Positions 56,758 through 64,000 of a stretch of DNA of 64,000 bases are shown here, piece after piece. Position numbers and translations under genes: made by a program. Origin of the DNA: Ligustrum vulgare (Eukaryota; Streptophyta; Magnoliopsida; Lamiales; Oleaceae); contig OY743168.1 in NCBI GenBank assembly GCA_963555705.1, forward strand, positions 24,558,139 through 24,622,138, read 5' to 3'. Position 1 is the stretch's first letter; each line of letters starts with the position of its first letter. Under the pieces are notes generated by a model. It saw nothing but the letters and a program-made list of their open reading frames with translations, had not been told where the DNA came from and ran no database searches.

Positions 56758-57660
56758 TTAGTAAAGCTTCCAATAATTTTCAACCTCCAAGAAAGATTCA
56801 AATAAAATGGGGAGGGAAATGATAGTTTCAAAAGGTACAAGGTGTGGATCCTTGTATTCGTGATAGATCACCTCCACAACGAAGCTCTTCTCTTCACCTC
56901 TTTCATTCTTTTCACTCTCTTGCTTAATATTTTTAACTCCAAGCACAACCACATCTTTTTCGAACTCCACATTTTTATCACCATGTTCATACACTACCTC
57001 ATTACTACCCAAATGTGGATCTTCCACTTCAAGGTTCAAATTTTGAATTTCCACCCCAACTTCCAACTCGCCCTCCTTCTTCTCAACATTTTTATCCCAA
57101 GGCTCTAACTGTAACCCAGCCACAATCTCACTTTCACTCTCCTTTTGTAATTTATCATCAGCCTTTCCTTCACTCTCCCTCTCTTGCAACTTAGTCAATT
57201 TTTTTCTTGCTCTTTGTGCATTCATTTCCTCATCTAACTGTAGTAATGTCTTTGCCATCTCCATGAATTCATCATTTAATCCCCATCCACCATCTCTCAC
57301 TTTTTTTTTCTCATCCCTCTTTTGTCGCAATATTTTTTCTTCAAGTATTTGTTCCGAGGTTAACGGCATAAGCTTAATATTTTTCCCATATTTAACAAAT
57401 TTGTACACATTCCTACCCTTATCATAAAATGCTTTCCTCTCAGACCTCCACGGTCTACCCAAAAAAATGTGACAAGACTCTATATGTGTCACATCACAGC
57501 ATAGTTCATTGTTATATCTCCCAAGTGTGAATTTCACCCTAACCCCCATGGGTTACATTTACCTTCCCACACTCCCTTAACCATGTCAGCCTATAAGGAT
57601 TAGGATGTGGTAGTAGAGATAAATCCAACTCCTCAACCAAGGCGGTTCTAGTCAGATTAA
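56758..57660 (-). pseudogene. Ty3/gypsy aspartic-protease-region fragment with charged C-terminal extension
   Basis: Upstream, at about 57645-57553, one frame reads 'LDLSLLPHPNPYRLTWLREC', the second half of the protease domain. A one-base shift at about 57548 moves into the 263-residue frame from the ATG at 57549. That frame continues 'ELCCDVTHIESCHIFLGRPW' and 'GKNIKLMPLTSEQILEE', the block between protease and RT in gypsy pol. The remaining ~190 residues are Glu/Lys-rich, with an 'EVEDPHLG' stretch, and have no RT. The element cannot encode an active polymerase. Confidence 0.7.
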
Positions 57661-58255
57661 AGAAATACTATCTATCGATAGTAACATTGCACACTTTACT
57701 GCTCACATGATATCTAGTCTTGAAGGTAGGATCGAATTCATAATTCATCCCTTTATAAGGATTTCAAGAATTCAAGAAATTCAAAATAAGAGGGTCCAGA
57801 TATTGGTAATAGCAAGAAGAAATTAAATTTTGCTCGAAAAGAATTGAATATCAAGAATTTGAGGAAATTCAAGAAAGTGGTTCTAGAATTTTGGAACGAT
57901 TTTTTTTTTTTTTTTTTTTTTTGAATAATGAATTTTCGGAATTAAATGAAAAAAATAAAAAAAAAGTTTTTTTTTATAAATTCGAAAATTCGGCAACGAA
58001 TACAGGAAAACAAATGAGACTTCATTTGGATGACAAACAAGAAAAATAACGGCTTTTGATTTTTTTTTGGATATTTTCTGAATTAAAGACTCACAAATAT
58101 GAAAAATGTGAAGAACAAAAAACAAAGACTCGACAAACAAAATAAATATAGGATATGAATGATTTTTATGTGGCAGACTCTATGATAAACACATAAAAAT
58201 CAAACTAGGATAGAAACGAAAAAACTTGAATTCAGAGTCCAGCTCTGATACCAAT

Positions 58256-58729
58256 TGATGTGATCCCGGGGAGGGGAATCACGTCGAACGCGCGAAATAA
58301 ACGTCGGGAAAGTTTCGAATTCAGGTTGGAACAGACGATAACACTACGACCCGAGCCTCACGATGCAAGAACCAGGGGTATATCAAACTCGAGACCCGTT
58401 ACAATGCGGAAGCAAGAACCATAATGGGGTGAACGTCACAAAGGTTGTCCAATTCCTTTGATAAGTTCGGGTTAAAGAGAATCCTCACCTTTAGAGAGTA
58501 AAAACACTCAATATATTTCATTCATCAAAAGTCTGTCTGTTACATTGAATGAAAAGGAATATAAATAAGCAAAATGGAATTGGATAAGCCCTAGCCCATG
58601 AGTTTTGCTCAGTGACCCGGTTCTACTCGAAAAACATATATTATGCATCTAATTCTAGCATAGTTGACTGGATTGCACTTTGTTTGGCTTGAATATTTAG
58701 TCTTTCTAGCAAGTTCGCTATGATTCTCA
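58256..58729 (-). repeat. 5' LTR of the gypsy element, with internal deletion
   Basis: 474 bases on the minus strand. The junction 'gataagccctagcccatgag' (near 58600) joins sequences that are about 150 bases apart in the other LTR, with a short CCC microhomology. Confidence 0.82.
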
Positions 58730-58739
58730 TAAAAAAAGC

Positions 58740-59165
58740 AGTGCCGCTACAAAACACAAGTGCAGCAGAGCCACAACAAGCTCGAGGAAGATGCGCCGCT
58801 ACTAGATCTGGCGGCGGCTCCGCTACCTCGACCAAAAGCAACTGTAACACCACCTCTCAATAGATAAATCGCCGGCGTCTACAAGCACCGCAGTCGCATC
58901 TCGTGACCCCTACAAGTAAATCGCTACTGCTGCAACCCTGCCCAATTGCCCTTTAGCAAAAAAGACACCTTACGCAGGTGCTGTGTGTGGCTCGTCAAGG
59001 TGGGGAACTGCAGCATCGATTGAGCCTCGCTGCCGTGGTGGTGATTTTTGAGATTCCTGGCGACAGGAATCAGCCATTTGTTGCGCAAATGAAAGTGATG
59101 GGAATTGTGGTTGTGGTTGGTGAAGAGTGTAAAGTGTGGATGCAGTAGGATGGAGTTAAATAAAT
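58740..59165. other. Second GC-rich gene-like block in the Mutator-like element
   Basis: GC-rich sequence with 'gccgctac' and 'ggcggcggctcc' words. No long frame is present (best about 70 residues on the minus strand). It may be the other half of a captured gene fragment split by the gypsy insertion, or an unrelated capture. Confidence 0.35.
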
Positions 59166-59357
59166 AGGGTTTGCAGTTGTGTATTGTGATTTAAAAAATT
59201 AGGATATGATTGGATATTAATAGAATAATATTATGTAAAATTTTTAATTAATTAAAATTTGAAATAAAACTTGATTTTTGAAGTAATATAAGTTTAATCT
59301 CATTTATGAATTTAAATCTTTAAAAGTAGGGTTGTGTGTAATTTCCACAGAAGAAAA

Positions 59358-60069
59358 CCCTCCCAGAATTGATTCTGTTGCCTGTGACGAAGGGAAATAT
59401 TCGATGTAACATGCTTTGGTAGGGAAGATCTTGGGATCAAAACCTGTTAACAAAGAAGCCCTTGAGAGAGTGTTGGCAAATATATGGTTGGTTCCACGAC
59501 AATTCAAGGTGAATACGAGGGGGGATGCCAATATCTTTCTCTTCCAATTTGGATCTATCGAAGACAAAAGAAGGGTTGTGGCGGGAGGCCCGTGGTTGTT
59601 CAATAATCAAATAATCTCTCTTAGAGCCCCGTCGAGTATAGGCAACTTGCATGATATTGAATTCCACCATGTGTATTTCTGGATCCATTTACTTCATCTC
59701 CCACTAGTCTGCATGATTGAAAATATTATGCATAAAATCAGAGCGCAATTGGGCGAGGTGGACACAGTCGATTTGGAGAGTAGTGTACCAAGAATAAGGG
59801 TGAAGGTGGATACTTCGAGACCTTTAAAATGTGGTATTAGGGTTTGTCTTGAATCCTTCAAAGAAGATCTCTTCCTCTTGGTTAAGTACGAACGATTACC
59901 AGATTTCTATTACCATTGCGGTTTGATTGGCCACCGATATCAGGAATTTCCTTCAAGTGATGGGCTGCCGCTACATAAAGATGATTTTAAATACGGGGTG
60001 TGGCTCAACGCCCCTTTGTTACTTAGAAGAAGACCTGTTGCAAACCCAAGTAGGCATCGCTTTCGATGA
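59358..60069 (+). pseudogene. LINE ORF1 (DUF4283 and zinc-knuckle type)
   Basis: The frame contains an internal stop near 59405 and then 'LVGKILGSKPVNKEALERVL', 'FLFQFGSIEDKRRVVAGGPW', 'VYFWIHLLHLPL', and 'KYERLPDFYYHCGLIGHRYQ' near the end. This is the DUF4283 domain plus CCHC knuckle of plant LINE ORF1, an RNA-binding protein. The knuckle is damaged: the first Cys position is Tyr and the last is Phe. The C-terminal tail is cut short by a stop at 60067-60069. Confidence 0.85.
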
Positions 60070-60684
60070 GAGTCTTAGGAAGGGGAAGAGGTCTTTAGCC
60101 ATAGGACTACTCGGCAAACCTTTCGGCATCTAGTCCGGTTCATAAAGGAGGAATATATATGGAGAATGCTGATGGAATTGGGAATGCAAATGACAAAAAT
60201 CGAGAGGGAAGTATGGGGAGTGTACCTATCCATGCTGAAGCGGTAGGGGGGACAAGGCATTGCAGGTGGCAGGTAGTAATATGGCTCTGGCAGAGGGGGG
60301 CTCATCTTCCATGGGAATTAACTTAAAGGATGTGGAGCTCAACCTAGAGGAAGTGGTTATAGTGGAGGAAGAGATTTTGAAGGGAAATAATAGCATGAGA
60401 ATAACGACCATGGAGAAAAGAGGCCGGGGGTAAAAGAGAGTAACATATCAGGCTAGGAGCAGAAATACTTTATCCCCTATCAAAAGTTCTTTGATCATGG
60501 ATGAGAGTAGATGAGGAAGTGTTGGAAAGGGAAACTCATAGGGAAAACTTATTTTATCGGCATCTTTATTTGAGAAGTTTAGAGCGGAGAAGCGAGGGAG
60601 ATTAGATATGGGGACCTTGGAGACAGCGTCACTAGAGAATTCAGGAGAAACAGTGAGTCTTGTTCAGCAGGACCGCAGATCACA

Positions 60685-61955
60685 ATGATTGACATATGTT
60701 GGAGCACCCAAGGCTTGGGGAACCTTGGGACTGTTTCTGCTCTCCGGAATTTAATCCGGAATTTCTCCCCAAATCTAGTTTTTTTTCCCGAAACTAGATT
60801 AGGTAAAGCTAGGGCAGAAAGGGTACGAATTTCATTGGGTTTTGATTCAAATTTTGTTGTGGAGGCGAGAGGGCATAGTGGGGTCCTAATAATGCTTTGG
60901 AAAAATTCTTTGAATGTGCGGGTGAAATCATTCTCGATGGGGCACATAGATGTAGGAGTGACAGAGGAGAACGGAGAGGTGTGGCGGTTTACAAGGTTCT
61001 ATGGAAATACGAAAACCTTCGATAGGGCTTTGTCTTGGGAACTACTCAAGCGATTAAAACAGCAAAATATCCTCCCTTGATTTGTTTGCGGGGATTTCAA
61101 TGAAACTTTGACATTGGAAGAGAGGGGTGGTAGCAATTCTCGTCCTACTCGGTTTATGGAAAAATTTTCTTACATGAATGTGGACTGACAGATTTGGGGG
61201 CAAAAGGGTCGTTGATGACATGGTCAAATGGAAGAGAGGGAATGGGTCACATTCAAGTAAGTTTGGATCGAGTAGTGTTAAATGATGGGTGGAGGAATCT
61301 CTTTCCCTTGGGGGTCGTATAGAATCTAGCATTCTCAAAGTCCGACCATAGACCGCTCCTTATTCGGTCTCAAGGGAGTGGGGGAATTTTGAGAAAGAAT
61401 AGAAAACGGATTCGACCATTCCGGTTTGAACCATTTTGGGTTCGGGAGGAGGAGTATGTAAATTTGGCTGATACCGTGTTGGGTTCTTGGGTTGAACAAG
61501 GGTAGGGCGGGGATCATTTTGCAAGTATCAACCGAAATTTGGTGAGTACTAGGCTAGAGTTTGTTACATGGGGAAGCAAGAAGTTCGACATCAGCAGGAA
61601 GAATCTTATTCAATTGGAAGAGAATCGAGAGGAATTATTAAGTTCTGACAGGCCGGGAGATTATAAGGAGGAAATAAAATACTTGGAGAAAGAGATTGAG
61701 ATTTTACAAAACCGAAAGAAGAGTTTTTAGAGCCAAAGATCTCAAGCAAATTGGCTAAAAGATGGTGATCGAAATACTAAATTCTTTCATCAGCAAACAT
61801 CAATGAGAAAGGCGAAAAATACAATGTGGATGTTGAAGTGTGCAGATGGGCGAGTATTAGAGGAGGAGGACGAAATTGTGGCACATATTGAGACCTACTA
61901 TTCTTCACTCTTCACTAGCAGGGATCCGTCGGAGGCTGAAATTGTTGAAGGGTGC
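60685..61955 (+). pseudogene. LINE ORF2, endonuclease and connecting region
   Basis: It opens 'MIDICWSTQGLGNLGTVSAL', then 'PNLVFFPETRLGKARAERVR', 'RGHSGVLIMLW' and 'WRFTRFYGNTKTFDRALSWE'. After a TGA at 61078 comes 'CGDFNETLTLEERGG', then 'VSLDRVVLNDGWRNLFP' and 'SKSDHRPLLI'. These are the motifs of the apurinic-type endonuclease of plant LINEs, including the final SDHRP block. The region before RT follows, with 'ANWLKDGDRNTKFFHQQTSM' and 'EIVAHIETYYSSLFTS'. At least five in-frame stops occur, so it is dead. Confidence 0.88.
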
Positions 61956-61960
61956 GTAGT

Positions 61961-63366
61961 TGATAAGTGTATTTTATACACTTATTTCTATCCTAAAAGT
62001 AGGATTTTATATGTTTTTTTTTTGGAATATTTGCTATTTATTTTGCGTTATTTGTTTACATTTCAGAAATAATCCCAAATTCGAGAAAACAAAGGAATTG
62101 AAGCTAAAATTGAGCAATTGGATGTAAAAAGTGTCAAAGTGAGCAAATCAAGAATTGATGCAGTCAATCAAATAGCTAATTTGAAGAAGAAATCGAATTT
62201 GGAAGAAATCAGAAGTTCAGGGGCTAAATTGCAACAATCGGAAGTTGGAAGACTTGCTGTGAAATTAAAAGACAGGGACCAACTTGTAACATTTAAAATT
62301 CAGAAATTGCATTAAACCGTATAACCGTGCGGTCGCACGGTCAAAAAAATCGACGACTGAAGTTTACCTGCAGAGTCATGCGACCGCGTGTTTTTGAACC
62401 GTGCGGCCGCACGGTAGTCTCGACTGGGCCTCAGCTGGGCTTTTTGCGCGGAATTCAGCAGTGTTCCCCACAATTAACCTAATTCTCATGAACATCTATA
62501 AATACATGGCTTGGGGCACGAAATTAATTGTTCCTAATGTTCCCAATTCATTGAAGAGAGGCCAAAACGCTGTCGGATTGCGGAGGGATCCACTCCAAGC
62601 CAAGACACAATTGAAGAACGAAGATCAAGGGCATGAATAGGGTGACATCTATCCATTCCTTTTGTGATTTATATTCAATTATGTATCTAGGCTAGGTTCT
62701 TAAATGTTAGAATTGTGATGAAGCATTTATTTCCGGATTTTATGTATTGATTATCATTTAATTTCACAATTCATGGGTTTGAGCAATTGATTTATACTTT
62801 TTTATCATGCAATTACTTGATCACTAGTTGTGTGAATTTAGGTTGTGATTTCTTAAGCTCGAAAGATTGAGATTTCATTAGACTTGTGTCAATTGTCACA
62901 AAGTCCGATAGGGGATAGAAATATACCCTTATGCTTTGTGTTATCTGCTATAGTATTCACAAAACTTGTAATGCTTTTCTATACATTTAGATTCGTCATA
63001 GAAATGTAGGCGGATTGTGTATAGAAATAGGTGTTGATTCTTGTCCGAAAGGGAGTCTTGACAATATTAGGAATATGGATTTTCAAAACCTCATGAATTA
63101 TTGTTAGATGTTTAATTTAATGCATAATTAATGGAATAAATGCGGATTCTCAATTCTAGCATGTTTTTCTCATATTTTCTCTAAATCAAAGTTCCTCGTT
63201 CTTTCTAGTTTAATTTTAATTTAAAATTTCCAAATCCTAAGCTTCTCTAGTTCCGGTTAAGGTAGTAGTCTAAAATACGATTTAAAACAATCTCTGTGGG
63301 AACGATATTCGGACTTAAAATCCACTTTATTACTTGCGTGACCCGTACACTTGCGGAGCGTCGTCA
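61961..63366 (+). mobile_element. Solo LTR (Ty3/gypsy type) inserted in LINE ORF2
   Basis: It starts TGATAAGTGTATTTTATACA and ends GGAGCGTCGTCA. It is flanked by GTAGT on both sides (61956-61960 and 63367-63371), a 5-bp target duplication. It has a TATA-like 'catctataaatacatgg' (about 62494-62510) and GC-rich 'accgtgcggccgcacgg' words (62330-62415). The ending 'aacgatattcgg ... ttacttgcgtgacccgtaca' is shared in type with the LTR fragment at 14895-16209. The frames at 62118-62640 are within it and are not genes. Length 1406 bases. Confidence 0.88.
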
Positions 63367-63371
63367 GTAGT

Positions 63372-64000
63372 ATTGAGCACGTGTTAGCCGATGATGACAT
63401 ACAGGTTCGTTCAAGACCTTTTACAAATGAGGAGGTGACAGAGGCACTTTTTAAGTATGGGGCCTTACAAAGCACCTAGGGTGGATGATTTTCATGCACT
63501 TTTTTATCAGACACATTGGGATACTCTGAAAGCTCATGTTACTTCAACCTTCCTTAAGCCGTCCTGGGGATAGAGATAGAGATACCCTCTATCTCCGTAT
63601 CTTTTCATCTTATGTGTTGAGGCTTTCTCGGGACTTATCAAAAGAGAAGAGGAGAATGGAAATCTTATGAGGATTAGATGTTCGAGAAATGGCCCTCGGG
63701 TTAGTCACCTGTTATTTGTAGACGATTCTATCATCTTCTCGAGGTCGAACACCAGGGATGCATATTCTATCTTACAGATTCTTGACGTGTATGGTAGAGC
63801 ATCGGTACAATTATTCAATCTGGACAAAACTACCGTCACCTTCTCGCTGAATATGTTTGGGATGTTCATAAACAGGAATTCGGAGATATGTTGAATATTG
63901 ATGTGCATAAAAGTCATGATAAATATTTAGGCTTGCCATTTGTGGTGGGGGGGGGGAGCAAGATGAAAGCTTTTGGAGAGATAAAGGAGCGCGTCTGGAA
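63372..64000 (+). pseudogene. LINE ORF2 reverse transcriptase, degraded, runs off the window
   Basis: After the solo LTR the frame resumes with 'RSRPFTNEEVTEALF' and, after a shift, 'HALFYQTHWDTLKAHVTST' (to about 63555). It then jumps to 'PLSPYLFILCVEAFSGLI' (63582 on) and 'GPRVSHLLFVDDSIIFSR', where FVDD corresponds to the catalytic xADD block, with Val for Ala. The RT motifs that belong between these pieces are missing, so a deletion lies near 63555-63580. 'LFNLDKTTVTFSLN' continues the palm. A poly-G run is at 63948-63956. Confidence 0.85.

Larger units (their letters stand above)
55950..58729 (-). mobile_element. Ty3/gypsy-type LTR element with internal deletion (protease region only)
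   Basis: Two LTRs in direct orientation, 55950-56576 and 58256-58729, flank 1.68 kb. On the minus strand the 5' LTR ends ATCACATCA and is followed by TGGTATCAGAGCT (58241-58253), an exact tRNA-iMet primer site. A purine tract 'CTGAAGAAGGAGGGAATGA' precedes the 3' LTR (TGAGAATCAT at 56576). The interior encodes only a protease-region fragment; no RT, RNase H or integrase remains. No clear 5-bp target duplication was found because the flanks are A-rich. Confidence 0.82.
55175..59348. mobile_element. Mutator-like element carrying gene-like sequence and a nested LTR element
   Basis: The ends are GGGAAAAATACA (55175) and, on the other strand, GTGGAAATTACA (ending 59348); the ~90 bases inside each end also match, including 'aaacttgtataatttcaaaaa' with small changes. 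The flanks are an exact 9-bp duplication AGAAGAAAA (55166-55174 and 59349-59357), the Mutator-like signature. Inside are a 'gtcacaaattattaaatca' array (55325-55615), two GC-rich gene-like blocks (55618-55925 and 58740-59160) and a gypsy insertion (55950-58729). No transposase was seen. The layout suggests a Pack-type element. Confidence 0.8.
54925..64000 (+). mobile_element. Plant L1-like LINE, interrupted twice, continuing past the window
   Basis: Order on the plus strand: a CT-rich 5' leader (about 54925-55115), the ORF1 start (55116), a Mutator-like insertion (55175-59348), the rest of ORF1 (to 60069), an ORF2 endonuclease (60685-61290) and connecting region, a solo LTR insertion (61961-63366), then degraded RT to the window edge. 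Both insertions are bounded by target duplications, so the LINE pre-dates them. Stops, frameshifts and an RT deletion make it inactive. Confidence 0.85.

Noticed and set aside
62118..62640. Plus-strand frames of 65 and 79 residues
   Set aside because: Both lie wholly inside the solo LTR bounded by GTAGT duplications.

Overview
This is a stretch of plant nuclear DNA, most likely from a eudicot. It is AT-rich and gene-poor, and it holds one intact protein gene. The rest is layered transposon remains of plant type: Ty1/copia and Ty3/gypsy LTR elements (one gypsy element looks Tat-lineage), a plant L1-like LINE with a DUF4283/zinc-knuckle ORF1, and CACTA, PIF/Harbinger, hAT, Mutator-like and Helitron elements. 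I see no rRNA, tRNA, CRISPR array, operon or other prokaryotic feature.

Layout. 1-4130: two related LTR-like segments in opposite orientation, a copia gag fragment, and a PIF/Harbinger-type element with a TAA target duplication (1656-2720). 4449-6356: a long fold-back Mutator-like element with an exact 9-bp target duplication. 6.8-10.9 kb: degenerate repeats and one weak gene-like unit on the minus strand. 10.9-14.9 kb: a decayed copia element on the minus strand whose 3' LTR is split by a CACTA element (11042-12580), which itself contains a second CACTA end. 14.9-16.2 kb: a gypsy-type LTR fragment. 16.2-21.4 kb: mostly featureless. 21.4-23.7 kb: a minisatellite, an LTR-like segment and a CACTA end. 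23.7-29.1 kb: a broken minus-strand Ty3/gypsy element of Tat type (integrase, RNase H, RT tail, gag, 5' LTR) with an antisense coiled-coil reading frame beyond integrase. 29.4-34 kb: repeat arrays and a hAT element nested in another hAT element, each with 8-bp target duplications. 35090-38867: a structurally complete short-LTR copia derivative with exact TTATG target duplications but almost no coding capacity. 39.2-43.2 kb: gene-fragment-like, GC-richer sequence in composite elements, one with ~78-bp terminal inverted repeats set in a TA microsatellite (40985-43199). 46294-49617: the intact gene, a single-exon LRR receptor-like kinase of the At4g36180/At1g75640 (MUSTACHES-LIKE/MUSTACHES) type. 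50.3-51.3 kb: two short MITEs. 51.8-54.2 kb: the 3' end of a second copy of the short-LTR copia family, its LTR split by a Helitron (52345-54115). 54.9-64.0 kb: a LINE running off the window, interrupted in ORF1 by a Mutator-like element (55175-59348) that carries a gypsy insertion (55950-58729), and in ORF2 by a solo LTR (61961-63366).

The sequence supports a clear insertion order in several places, because target duplications of the right length for each superfamily are still readable. The one functional gene has the usual extracellular-LRR, membrane-helix and cytoplasmic-kinase layout, a short upstream reading frame in its leader, and an atypical kinase in which the usual catalytic lysine and HRD arginine are replaced. 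I found no convincing new molecular system. The most unusual structures are the composite elements at 39-43 kb and 55-59 kb, which enclose gene-like GC-rich sequence, and the Helitron with repeated internal 5' ends.
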